Shown here piece after piece: positions 1-8,598 of a DNA stretch of 64,000 nucleotides; position 1 is the stretch's first letter; every line of letters begins with the position of its first letter. The stretch comes from CAXBID01 sp963815305 (GTDB taxonomy: Bacteria; Bacteroidota; Bacteroidia; Flavobacteriales; Flavobacteriaceae). The stretch spans positions 930,001 through 994,000 of the forward strand of contig CAWFFW010000001.1 of assembly GCA_963815305.1 (NCBI GenBank). Direction: 5' to 3'. The translations under genes and the position numbers were made by a program. The notes below the pieces were generated by a model, which saw only the letters and a program-made list of their open reading frames with translations, did no database searches and was not told where the DNA came from.

Positions 1-9
1 GAAAAATTT

Positions 10-1398
10 ATGACACTTATAAAATCAATTTCAGGAATTAGAGGAACTATTGGCGGACAAGTAGGGGAAAACCTAACTCCCATAGACGCCGTAAAATTCG
101 CATCGGCTTATGGCGTTTGGTTGAAACAAAACCGCGAGAAAGAAAATTACAAAGTAGTAGTTGGTAGAGATGCTCGTATTTCGGGTAAAATGATGCAAAA
201 TCTAGTTATGAATACATTAATTGGTTTAGGAATTGATGTGATAGATGCAGGACTTTCAACAACCCCTACAGTAGAAGTCGCTGTGACATTGGAGCATGCA
301 GATGGTGGTATTATATTAACAGCAAGCCACAACCCAAAACAATGGAATGCCTTAAAATTGTTGAATGAAAAGGGTGAGTTTTTAGATGCTATTGAAGGCG
401 CAAAAATTTTAGATATTGCTGAAAGTGATACGATGAACTTCGCAGACGTGGATAGCTTAGGAGATATTACAAAAAATAGAGCTTATATAGATTTACATAT
501 TATTGAGGTTTTAGATTTAGATTTGGTAAATGTAGAAGCCATTGAACAAGCTCGTTTTAGAGTGGTAGTAGATGGTGTAAACTCAACAGGCGGTATTGCC
601 ATACCGCTGCTTCTAGAGCGTTTGGGTGTAGATGTTATAAAATTATATTGCGAACCAAATGGTCAATTCCCACATAATCCGGAGCCTCTTAAGGAGCATT
701 TAGGAGATTTATCAGACGCTGTGAAAACGCATAAAGCCGATTTTGGAATTGTAGTAGACCCCGATGTAGACCGTTTAGCCTTTATGGACGAAAATGGCGA
801 GATGTTTGGCGAAGAATACACGCTAGTTGCGTGTGCCGATTATGTATTAAGTAGAACCCCTGGAAACACCGTAAGTAATATGAGTTCTACAAGAGCTTTA
901 CAGGATATTACGGAAAAACATGGCGGCACTTATGAAGCCAGTGCTGTTGGCGAAGTGAATGTAGTTAAATTAATGAAAAAAAATAACGTGGTTATTGGTG
1001 GCGAAGGTAATGGTGGTATTATTTATCCAGCTTCCCATTATGGTCGTGACGCTTTGGTTGGTGTGGCACTGTTTTTAAGTTTATTGGCAGACAGAAACAT
1101 TAGTGTAAGTGCCTTGAGAAAAACCTACCCAAATTACTTTATGAGTAAAAAGAAAATTGAATTAACAGCAGAGCTGGATGTTGATGGTATTTTAAGAACC
1201 ATTGAAAAACGTTATCAAAACGAACAACTAACCACTGTTGACGGTGTGAAAATTGATTTTCCTGAAAGTTGGGTACACTTACGTAAAAGTAATACCGAAC
1301 CTATTATTAGAATTTATACCGAAGCAAAAACGCAAAAAGAAGCTGATAGGTTAGCCGATAAGTTTATTGAGGAGATTAAAGTGATTGCGAGTAGTTAA
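10..1398 (+). CDS. glmM: Phosphoglucosamine mutase (phosphohexomutase family)
   Basis: This alpha-D-phosphohexomutase of 462 aa most likely interconverts glucosamine-6-phosphate and glucosamine-1-phosphate on the way to UDP-GlcNAc for peptidoglycan and LPS. The active-site loop TASHNP is visible with the phosphoryl-accepting serine at residue 106. A metal-binding loop of the DPDVDR type lies near residue 250, a GEGNGG sugar-binding loop near residue 337, and a C-terminal phosphate-binding loop (RKSNTEPIIRIY) near residue 425. Length and order of the four domains are normal. The ATG lies only 9 bases from the window edge, so its promoter is not visible. A phosphomannomutase role cannot be excluded from sequence alone, because the Bacteroidota enzymes are closely related. 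Confidence 0.88.
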   Translation: MTLIKSISGIRGTIGGQVGENLTPIDAVKFASAYGVWLKQNREKENYKVVVGRDARISGKMMQNLVMNTLIGLGIDVIDAGLSTTPTVEVAVTLEHADGGIILTASHNPKQWNALKLLNEKGEFLDAIEGAKILDIAESDTMNFADVDSLGDITKNRAYIDLHIIEVLDLDLVNVEAIEQARFRVVVDGVNSTGGIAIPLLLERLGVDVIKLYCEPNGQFPHNPEPLKEHLGDLSDAVKTHKADFGIVVDPDVDRLAFMDENGEMFGEEYTLVACADYVLSRTPGNTVSNMSSTRALQDITEKHGGTYEASAVGEVNVVKLMKKNNVVIGGEGNGGIIYPASHYGRDALVGVALFLSLLADRNISVSALRKTYPNYFMSKKKIELTAELDVDGILRTIEKRYQNEQLTTVDGVKIDFPESWVHLRKSNTEPIIRIYTEAKTQKEADRLADKFIEEIKVIASS

Positions 1399-1550
1399 GA
1401 ACGTGCTTATTTAGGACGAAGAGTTTACATTAGTCATGGTAAAATAGATGGATTAAATAGCTCTTTTTTTATGATTTAAGAAGAGTTTACAGAAGATACC
1501 TAGTTTGCCCATACTGAACATAGGCTACATAAATTTAGACTAAAACCTAC

Positions 1551-2432
1551 TTACCCTTTATTTTTTCCTGCATGCTTCCAGCGCTTATGTGTCCAAAAAT
1601 AAAACTCAGGTGCTTCATAAATTTGTTTTTCAACTTCACTTAAAAACATATCAGTCAGTTGGTAGTCCTTATATGTTTTAGGGTTTTCGGCAAGGGTTAG
1701 AACTTCAGCTTCATAATGGCCACGTTTTACTTTGTTCACCTTTAAATACGCAATCGTTAAATTCAATCTTTTAGCTAAGCGTTCAGCTCCAGTAAAACAA
1801 GGAACGCTTATACCCATAAATTCTCCCCAATAAACATCTTTAGTTAATCTAGGCGACTGGTCACTTAAAAATGCTGTGATGGTTTTATGCCCTTTTCCCT
1901 CATTTTCATTTATCAAACTTATAATGTCCTTGGTACCTATTAAGGTAGTTCCAAATTTTGAACGGATATCTCTTACCAATTTGTCAAAATATCTATTGGC
2001 CAATCGTTTGTAAACTCCCAACCCGTTGTAGGTTGCATAGTTTTCAAGTTCTAGAGACCATTCCCAACTAGCATAATGTCCATACATGAGTAAAATACTT
2101 TTATCTAAGGATTCTAAACGTTTTAATTCTGCTGGGTTTTTAACAACAAATCGCTTTTTTAATTCCTTCCTAGAAATTGTCATAGTTTTTACCATTTCCA
2201 AAAACATATCACATAAATGCTTGTAAAATGTCTTTCTAATTAATGTAATTTCGAGCTCAGTTTTCTTAGGAAAAACAAGTTTCAAATTATAAGTAACTAC
2301 TTTTTTTCTATAGCCAATAATATAATATAGCAAAACATATAAACCATCCGAAAAAAGATATAACAATCTAAAGGGCAAAATAGAAATTAGCCATAAAAAT
2401 GGATAAAGAAGAATATATGCTAGAAATTGCAT
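1551..2432 (-). CDS. Lysophospholipid/lipid A-type acyltransferase (LpxL/HtrB family)
   Basis: This 293-aa protein belongs to the LPLAT superfamily of lipid A late acyltransferases, which add a secondary acyl chain to lipid A or a related lipid at the inner membrane. The N-terminus is strongly hydrophobic (residues 1-40, a membrane anchor). The catalytic motif HX4E is visible as HYASWE (His119, Glu124). The acyl-donor substrate cannot be told from sequence; Bacteroidota members are also annotated simply as acyltransferases. It is transcribed divergently from the rhomboid gene, and a TATATTTG promoter element on the minus strand lies 25 bases before its ATG. Confidence 0.82.
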   Translation of the reverse strand: MQFLAYILLYPFLWLISILPFRLLYLFSDGLYVLLYYIIGYRKKVVTYNLKLVFPKKTELEITLIRKTFYKHLCDMFLEMVKTMTISRKELKKRFVVKNPAELKRLESLDKSILLMYGHYASWEWSLELENYATYNGLGVYKRLANRYFDKLVRDIRSKFGTTLIGTKDIISLINENEGKGHKTITAFLSDQSPRLTKDVYWGEFMGISVPCFTGAERLAKRLNLTIAYLKVNKVKRGHYEAEVLTLAENPKTYKDYQLTDMFLSEVEKQIYEAPEFYFWTHKRWKHAGKNKG

Positions 2433-2442
2433 GAATTAATTT

Positions 2443-2450
2443 TAGATTTG
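2443..2450 (+). promoter_or_regulatory. -7 promoter element of the rhomboid gene
   Basis: TAGATTTG fits the Bacteroidota -7 consensus TAnnTTTG exactly and lies about 45 bases before the rhomboid ATG. No clear -33 TTG element is seen at the expected distance. Confidence 0.5.
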
Positions 2451-2456
2451 TAATCG

Positions 2457-2464
2457 CAAATATA
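2457..2464 (-). promoter_or_regulatory. -7 promoter element of the acyltransferase gene
   Basis: On the minus strand this reads TATATTTG, an exact TAnnTTTG match 25 bases before the acyltransferase ATG. It lies 6 bases from the opposing rhomboid promoter element, so the two genes share one compact divergent promoter region. Confidence 0.55.
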
Positions 2465-2494
2465 TACTAATTAGAATTTAAATGTTTAATCCTT

Positions 2495-3145
2495 ATGGGT
2501 GATTTACATATTGTAACCATTGTTATTATTGCAGCCAATGCAATTATATCGTATAAAGGTTTTGGTGATTATAATTTTTTTGATAAGTACAAGTTTCAAG
2601 TAGGTGCTATACAGCGTGGAGAAAAAATTAGGCTATTTAGTTCTGGCTTTTTACATGCCGATACACAGCACCTGTTATTTAATATGCTGACGTTGTATTT
2701 TTTTGCTGATGTTGTAATAGCTTTAACCAGTACACTCAGTTTTATATTTATTTATATAGGCAGTTTACTTTTAGGTAGTTTGTTATCGCTTTATTTTCAT
2801 AAAAATGAATATCATTATAGTGCTGTTGGGGCAAGTGGTGCAGTAACGGGTATTTTGTACTCTGCAATTTTGCTCCAACCAGGGATGAATTTATATATGT
2901 TTTTTGTGCCTATACCAATCCCTGCTTATATTTTTGGTATTGCTTATTTATTATACTCTATTTATGGTATGAAAAACAGAATAGGCAATATTGGTCATGA
3001 TGCACACTTTGGTGGTGCTATAGGTGGTTTTATAATTACGCTAATACTATCACCTTGGTTATTTCAAACTAATTTATTGATGATTGGTTTATTGTCTTTA
3101 CCAATTATATTATTATTTGTTTTGAAGAAAACAGGAAAAATGTAA
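2495..3145 (+). CDS. Rhomboid family intramembrane serine protease
   Basis: This six-helix membrane protein of 216 aa cleaves transmembrane substrates within the bilayer. The family signature is complete: HLLFN (Asn63), the catalytic serine in GASGAVTG (Ser114) and the catalytic histidine in HDAHFGG (His171). The length corresponds to a minimal rhomboid core without cytosolic extensions. Its substrate is unknown. It is followed by about 170 bp of AT-rich DNA before lon, so it is probably monocistronic. Confidence 0.9.
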   Translation: MGDLHIVTIVIIAANAIISYKGFGDYNFFDKYKFQVGAIQRGEKIRLFSSGFLHADTQHLLFNMLTLYFFADVVIALTSTLSFIFIYIGSLLLGSLLSLYFHKNEYHYSAVGASGAVTGILYSAILLQPGMNLYMFFVPIPIPAYIFGIAYLLYSIYGMKNRIGNIGHDAHFGGAIGGFIITLILSPWLFQTNLLMIGLLSLPIILLFVLKKTGKM

Positions 3146-3313
3146 CATTCTAAAGATTACATTTAATAAAATGGCATAAGTATTGACTTTATACAGTAAC
3201 TGAATATATTTTAATAATTTTAAGTATATGTAATTCAGTTGATTAACTTTTTTTTTTAATTTTAAAAAACAATAAGGGATCTGTTTTAATGACAGATTGA
3301 CTTAAATTCATAT

Positions 3314-5764
3314 ATGAAGAAATCCAATTTTATTACATTAGACAGTTTGTCATTGCAGGAATTTGATGAAAACTCAGAATTAATTCCATTAATGACACCA
3401 GAGGATGAAGAGGCTATAAATAATGAGGAATTACCTGAAACTTTACCCATTTTATCTTTAAGAAATACGGTGCTTTTTCCAGGAGTTGTTATTCCAATTA
3501 CTGCTGGAAGAGATCAATCTATTAAGTTAATAAATGATGCCAATAAAGGTGGAAAAGTTATTGGTGTTGTCGCGCAAAAAGATGAGTCGGTTGAGAATCC
3601 AACAGCTAAAGAAATTCATGAAACAGGTACTGTTGCTAGAATTTTACGTGTTTTAAAAATGCCAGATGGTAATGTTACGGTTATTATACAAGGTAAAAAG
3701 CGTTTTAAAGTAGCTGAGGTGTTAACCGAGCAACCTTATATGAATGCTACTATTAGAGACTTACCTGAAGCTAAACCAGCTTTAAAAAACAAAGAGTTTA
3801 CGGCTATTATAGATTCTATAAAAGATTTGGCACTTGAAATAATCAAGGAAAGCCCAAACATTCCAAGTGAAGCTTCATTTGCTATAAAAAACATTGAAAG
3901 CAATTCATTTTTGGTAAATTTTGTATCATCAAATATGAATTTATCTGTTGCCGAAAAACAGACACTTTTAGAAATGGACGATCTTAAAAAGCGGGCATTA
4001 GCAACGCTTAAGTTTATGAATGTTGAGTTTCAAAAATTAGAGCTTAAAAATGATATCCAATCTAAAGTTCAGATGGATATGAGCCAGCAACAGCGTGAAT
4101 ATTTTTTACATCAACAAATGAAAACTATTCAAGAAGAATTAGGAGGTGTAAGTCATGATGAAGAAATTGATGAGATGAAACTTCGAGCCTCAGAAAAGCT
4201 ATGGGATAAAGATGTTGCTAAACATTTTGAGAAAGAGATTGCTAAAATGCAGCGTATGAATCCGCAAGTTTCTGAATATTCAATTCAGCGCAATTATTTA
4301 GAGTTGTTATTGGATTTACCATGGAATGAATTTAGTAAAGATAAATTCGACCTTAAACGTGCCATGAAAATTCTTGATAGAGACCATTTTGGATTAGAAG
4401 ATGTTAAGCGAAGAATTATAGAATATTTGGCAGTTTTGAAACTGCGTAACGACATGAAATCTCCTATTTTATGTTTATATGGGCCTCCTGGAGTTGGTAA
4501 AACATCACTTGGGAAATCTATAGCTGAAGCTTTAGGTAGAGAATATGTACGTATATCTTTAGGTGGTTTACGCGATGAAGCAGAAATACGCGGACACAGA
4601 AAAACCTATATTGGAGCTATGCCTGGGCGTATCATTCAAAGTTTAAAAAAGGCTGGAACATCAAACCCTGTGTTTGTTTTAGATGAAATTGATAAACTTT
4701 CCAACTCAAATCAGGGTGATCCATCTTCTGCCATGTTAGAAGTTTTAGATCCTGAACAAAACGGTGAGTTTTATGATAATTTTTTAGAAATGGGTTACGA
4801 TCTTTCTAAAGTGATGTTTATAGCTACTTCAAATAGCTTATCTACTATTCAACCTGCGTTACGCGACAGAATGGAAATCATAAACGTTACTGGCTATACG
4901 ATTGAGGAAAAAGTTGAAATTGCAAAACGCCATTTGTTACCAAAACAATTAAAAGAACACGGTTTAAATGCAGACCATTTAAAAATAGGAAAACCACAAT
5001 TAGAGAAAATAGTTGAAGGTTACACACGCGAATCTGGTGTACGTGGTTTAGAAAAGCAAATAGCTAAAATGGTGCGTTATGCTGCCAAAAATATTGCTAT
5101 GGAAGAAGATTATAACATCAAAATTTCAAATGACGATGTGGCTGAAATTTTAGGTGGACCAAAATTAGAACGTGATAAATACGAAAATAATAATGTTGCT
5201 GGTGTCGTTACAGGTTTAGCCTGGACACGTGTTGGTGGCGATATTCTTTTTATTGAATCTATTCTATCCAAAGGAAAGGGTGCGATGGCCATTACTGGAA
5301 ACCTTGGTAAAGTGATGAAAGAATCAGCAACTATTGCTATGGAATACATAAAATCTAACGCCGATGAGTTTGGGATTGATACGTCTATTTTTGAAAAATA
5401 TAACGTCCACATACACGTTCCAGAAGGCGCTACGCCAAAAGATGGCCCAAGTGCAGGTGTTACCATGTTGACCTCATTAGTGTCATTATTTACTCAGAAA
5501 AAAGTAAAGAAAAGTTTAGCTATGACAGGTGAAATTACACTTCGTGGAAAAGTGTTACCCGTAGGTGGTATTAAAGAAAAAATTTTAGCTGCTAAACGTG
5601 CAAGAATAAAAGAAATTCTTTTGTGTGAGGATAACCGAAGAGATATTGATGAAATTAAACCTGAATATTTAAAGGGTTTAACTTTTCATTTTGTTAGTGA
5701 TATGAGCGATGTTATTAAAATTGCAATCACGAATCAAAAGGTACAAAAGGCAAAAAAACTTTAA
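3314..5764 (+). CDS. lon: ATP-dependent endopeptidase La (Lon protease)
   Basis: Cytoplasmic ATP-dependent protease that degrades misfolded and regulatory proteins. The 816-aa chain shows the N-terminal substrate-binding LON domain (from about residue 43, LPILSLRNTVLFPG), a coiled middle section, the AAA+ module with Walker A GPPGVGKTS (Lys396) and Walker B VFVLDEIDKL, and the C-terminal protease domain. The Ser-Lys dyad is placed at Ser713 (DGPSAG) and Lys756 (GGIKEK), with the usual 43-residue spacing. About 40 acidic residues precede the LON domain, as is common in Bacteroidota. A strong intrinsic terminator follows directly. Confidence 0.97.
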   Translation: MKKSNFITLDSLSLQEFDENSELIPLMTPEDEEAINNEELPETLPILSLRNTVLFPGVVIPITAGRDQSIKLINDANKGGKVIGVVAQKDESVENPTAKEIHETGTVARILRVLKMPDGNVTVIIQGKKRFKVAEVLTEQPYMNATIRDLPEAKPALKNKEFTAIIDSIKDLALEIIKESPNIPSEASFAIKNIESNSFLVNFVSSNMNLSVAEKQTLLEMDDLKKRALATLKFMNVEFQKLELKNDIQSKVQMDMSQQQREYFLHQQMKTIQEELGGVSHDEEIDEMKLRASEKLWDKDVAKHFEKEIAKMQRMNPQVSEYSIQRNYLELLLDLPWNEFSKDKFDLKRAMKILDRDHFGLEDVKRRIIEYLAVLKLRNDMKSPILCLYGPPGVGKTSLGKSIAEALGREYVRISLGGLRDEAEIRGHRKTYIGAMPGRIIQSLKKAGTSNPVFVLDEIDKLSNSNQGDPSSAMLEVLDPEQNGEFYDNFLEMGYDLSKVMFIATSNSLSTIQPALRDRMEIINVTGYTIEEKVEIAKRHLLPKQLKEHGLNADHLKIGKPQLEKIVEGYTRESGVRGLEKQIAKMVRYAAKNIAMEEDYNIKISNDDVAEILGGPKLERDKYENNNVAGVVTGLAWTRVGGDILFIESILSKGKGAMAITGNLGKVMKESATIAMEYIKSNADEFGIDTSIFEKYNVHIHVPEGATPKDGPSAGVTMLTSLVSLFTQKKVKKSLAMTGEITLRGKVLPVGGIKEKILAAKRARIKEILLCEDNRRDIDEIKPEYLKGLTFHFVSDMSDVIKIAITNQKVQKAKKL

Positions 5765-5783
5765 AAGCTATGATTGATTTAAG

Positions 5784-5809
5784 AACCTCGATTTATTCGA
5801 GGTTTTTTT
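5784..5809 (+). terminator. Intrinsic terminator after lon
   Basis: A 7-bp perfect stem AACCTCG/CGAGGTT with a 6-base loop is followed by a T-run, 20 bases after the lon stop codon. Confidence 0.85.
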
Positions 5810-5933
5810 ATTTTCATGAAAATGAAAATTTTAACTGAAACCTTTGTGCTATCTGCAAAGGAATTCTTTTCAATTAAAATAAAAGATACATGCTACCGTT
5901 TTAAGATAGATTTACTTACTTTGTATCGTAAAT

Positions 5934-6953
5934 ATGCTGAAGAAAATTATCACTTTTTTTTATTGCTTCATGAGTGTTCTTGCTACAGCTCAAGTAGGAG
6001 GAGAGGCTACTTACCAATTTCTCAATTTAGTATCGTCACCTCGTCAAGCTGCTTTGGGAGGAAAAGTGTTAACAAATGTAGATTATGATGTTACCCAAGC
6101 ACTTTTCAATCCAGCCACAATAAATGTTGATATGGATAACCAATTGGCATTAAATTACACCAGTTATTTAGGGGATATTAGCTACGGTACAGCGGCTTAT
6201 GCTTATACGGTTGATAGACGCACGCAAACGTTTCATGCAGGTGTAACGTATATTAATTATGGTTCTTTTGACGGCTATGATGAAGACGGAAATTCTACAG
6301 GAACTTTTAGCGGAAATGAAACGGCGTTATCCATGGGTTATGCATTGCAATTGGGATATTCTGATTTTTACTTTGGCGGAAATTTAAAGTTAATTACTTC
6401 AAAACTAGAACAATACAATTCATTTGGTGCAGCTTTAGATTTAGGATTATTGTATATAAATGACGATCTAGATTTTAACGCCGCTTTGACTATAAGAAAC
6501 TTAGGATCTCAAATAACTACATACGCTGATTTAAATGAACCCTTACCTTTTGAAGTCGCTTTTGGAATGTCGCAAACCTTAGAGCATGTGCCTATACGTT
6601 GGCATGTTACATTTGAAAACTTACAAGATTGGCCTATTGCTACACCAAATCCAGCACGGGTAACAAGCGATCTAGGAGGAAATCAAAGCTCTGAAAATAT
6701 AGGATTTTTAGGTCAGGTTATTCGACATACTATTTTAGGTGCCGAATTATTTCCAGAAGGCGGATTCAACATTCGTTTAGGCTATAACTTTAGACGAGCA
6801 GAGGAATTGCGGATTATAGATCAACGAAATTTCTCAGGTCTATCAGCGGGTATTTCAATCAAAATGAATAAAATGCGCTTCAGTTACACACATGCAAAAT
6901 ATACTAGCGCTGCAAATTCAAACTTTTTTGGTTTGCAAATCGATTTACAGTAA
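5934..6953 (+). CDS. porQ: Type IX secretion system protein PorQ
   Basis: PorQ is an outer-membrane beta-barrel protein of the T9SS, thought to act with PorU, PorV and PorZ in the surface attachment complex that processes C-terminal-domain cargo. The 339-aa chain begins with a signal peptide (MLKKIITFFYCFMSVLATAQ) followed by the family-typical mature start VGGEATYQFLNLVSS. Alternating hydrophobic/aromatic beta-strands run to the end, which closes with an aromatic strand (FFGLQIDLQ). It sits upstream of cmk, an arrangement often seen in Flavobacteriaceae. The near-consensus TTACTTTG at 5917-5924 may be its -7 element. Confidence 0.88.
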   Translation: MLKKIITFFYCFMSVLATAQVGGEATYQFLNLVSSPRQAALGGKVLTNVDYDVTQALFNPATINVDMDNQLALNYTSYLGDISYGTAAYAYTVDRRTQTFHAGVTYINYGSFDGYDEDGNSTGTFSGNETALSMGYALQLGYSDFYFGGNLKLITSKLEQYNSFGAALDLGLLYINDDLDFNAALTIRNLGSQITTYADLNEPLPFEVAFGMSQTLEHVPIRWHVTFENLQDWPIATPNPARVTSDLGGNQSSENIGFLGQVIRHTILGAELFPEGGFNIRLGYNFRRAEELRIIDQRNFSGLSAGISIKMNKMRFSYTHAKYTSAANSNFFGLQIDLQ

Positions 6954-7091
6954 AAATAGTATTCAGTAAACAGTCGCAGTATTCATTCTCACTCAAATGT
7001 TTTTTCTTATTTAACTATAATTAAAGTGATTAGTATTTTTCACTTTAGCACACTTTAAGTACTTTAGACACTTCAAACTTTTAAGCTTAAA

Positions 7092-7787
7092 ATGAATAAA
7101 ATCACCATAGCTATAGACGGCTTTTCTTCAACAGGCAAAAGCACCGTAGCAAAACAAATAGCAAAACATTTGGGTTATGTTTATGTAGATACGGGTGCTA
7201 TGTATAGAGCGGTCACGTTCCATGCGATGCAAAAAGGATTTATAAATAAAGTTGATTTTAACAAAGAAGCCTTAGTTAATGATTTGCCAAACATCAAAAT
7301 TCATTTTAAGTTTAATAAAGCATTAGGTTTCGCCGAGGTATATTTAAATGATATAAATATTGAAAAGGAGATTAGAACGCTAGAAGTGTCAAGCTTTGTT
7401 AGTAAAGTGTCCACGATATCACAAGTAAGAGAACAACTGGTAAAGCAGCAACAAAAAATGGGTGAAGGTAAAGGTATTGTAATTGACGGACGCGACATTG
7501 GAACGGTAGTTTTTCCTAAAGCAGAACTTAAGTTATTTATGACGGCTTCTGCAAAAAAACGTGCTAAAAGGCGTTTTGATGAATTAATTAAAAAAGGCGA
7601 TAAAGTGAATTATGAAGATGTTTTAAAAAATGTTGAAGAACGCGATTTTATTGATTCGAATAGAGAAGATTCACCCTTAGTTAAAGCTGAAGATGCCATT
7701 GAAATTGATAATTCGGATATGACTTTGAATGAACAGTTTAAAAAAATACTGCGCTTAGTGATTATGACTATTGAAGATGATGAATGA
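7092..7787 (+). CDS. cmk: (d)CMP kinase
   Basis: Phosphorylates CMP and dCMP to the diphosphates using ATP. The 231-aa protein starts with the nucleoside-kinase P-loop DGFSSTGKST (residues 9-18), followed by YVDTGAMYRAVT, which contacts the nucleotide base. The GRDIGTVVFP segment and the LID arginines (KKRAKRRFDEL) are also present. The length is normal for Cmk. It follows porQ after 138 bp. Its 3' end faces the LysM gene, with a shared bidirectional terminator between them. Confidence 0.95.
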   Translation: MNKITIAIDGFSSTGKSTVAKQIAKHLGYVYVDTGAMYRAVTFHAMQKGFINKVDFNKEALVNDLPNIKIHFKFNKALGFAEVYLNDINIEKEIRTLEVSSFVSKVSTISQVREQLVKQQQKMGEGKGIVIDGRDIGTVVFPKAELKLFMTASAKKRAKRRFDELIKKGDKVNYEDVLKNVEERDFIDSNREDSPLVKAEDAIEIDNSDMTLNEQFKKILRLVIMTIEDDE

Positions 7788-7831
7788 TTCAGTTCTACGA
7801 ATACGTAACTTTTGAAAAGAATTAAGGAAAC

Positions 7832-7870
7832 AAAAAACGAACCTTTATATTAATTAAAGGTTCGTTTTTA
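7832..7870. terminator. Bidirectional terminator between cmk and the BON/LysM gene
   Basis: A long hairpin (AACGAACCTTTA pairing with TTAAAGGTTCGTT) is flanked by an A-run on the left and a T-run on the right. It can therefore terminate transcription arriving from both convergent genes. Confidence 0.85.
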
Positions 7871-7890
7871 TTTTTTTAAGAAAAGATTTC

Positions 7891-8271
7891 CTAAAGTTTA
7901 GGAATGATTAACTCTTGGTCTGGATGAATTAAATCTGGATTCTTTAGTATATCAGTGTTCGCTTTAAAAATAGCATTATATTTCGAAGCATCTCCATAAT
8001 ATGTTTTAGCAATCTTACCTAAAGTTTCACCGCTTTTTACAGTATGTCGCGCATAAACACTTGTATCTGCTACTTTAATATCTGCCATAATATCTGATGG
8101 TTTATCACCACCTATAGCTTTTATTTTATCCCAAAGAACATCTTTCTCATATTGTGTTTTGGCGGTTCCCCACATTTTGAGTTTACCATTTTCTTCTTCA
8201 ACTTTACCGTTTTGAATATTTAATTTTTGCCCTAAGTCTAGAACATCTTGATATTTTGCTTTCGCTGTCAT
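7891..8271 (-). CDS. BON/LysM-domain protein (Kbp/YgaU-like)
   Basis: A small 126-aa protein with an N-terminal BON-like half (residues 1-65) and a C-terminal LysM domain (HTVKSGETLGKIAKTYYG, ending in PDQELIIPKL). This arrangement matches the E. coli potassium-binding protein Kbp (YgaU), though that family is slightly longer. There is no signal peptide, consistent with a cytoplasmic or unconventionally placed protein. The LysM module suggests carbohydrate or peptidoglycan binding; ion binding is inferred only from the shared architecture. Confidence 0.78.
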   Translation of the reverse strand: MTAKAKYQDVLDLGQKLNIQNGKVEEENGKLKMWGTAKTQYEKDVLWDKIKAIGGDKPSDIMADIKVADTSVYARHTVKSGETLGKIAKTYYGDASKYNAIFKANTDILKNPDLIHPDQELIIPKL

Positions 8272-8422
8272 AATTATGAATTTTATTTGTGATTACAATA
8301 TAATGAATTCTTTTCTAGAATTTATAAATTAAAAGTTTTGTTAATAGTTATTTGCACAAAAAAAGAAGATAAGTCACCTTAATTTTATTTATTCATTTTT
8401 AGGTAGTTATATCAATAATATG

Positions 8423-8430
8423 TATTTTTG
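8423..8430 (+). promoter_or_regulatory. -7 promoter element of rpsA
   Basis: TATTTTTG matches TAnnTTTG. It implies a transcript start near 8437 and an untranslated leader of about 160 bases before rpsA. Confidence 0.55.
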
Positions 8431-8436
8431 CACTCC

Positions 8437-8598
8437 TTTTAGCGAATCATTGGAAGAATAAAAGGAAATGAACCATATATTTAACTAACACTTCTGTGTG
8501 TTAAACGCTTAAATCTTCCAAAACATACAGAATACAAAATGGATTGAAAAATGTTTGTGCAAAAGCATAAATCTATTACAATCAAATATTTAATTTAA
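8437..8598 (+). promoter_or_regulatory. Structured 5' leader of rpsA (candidate autoregulatory RNA)
   Basis: The region from 8272 to the rpsA start holds no gene. Its transcribed part can fold into an outer 8-bp helix, TTGGAAGA (8450-8457) with TCTTCCAA (8514-8521), enclosing a hairpin TAACAC (8486-8491) with GTGTTA (8498-8503). Ribosomal protein S1 represses its own translation through its leader in E. coli, so autoregulation is plausible here. The pairing is visible in the sequence; the function is inferred. Confidence 0.45.

Noticed and set aside
5816..6088. 90-codon plus-strand frame overlapping the start of porQ
   Set aside because: It is out of frame with the clear porQ signal peptide and mature start, and is cysteine/serine-rich shadow sequence.
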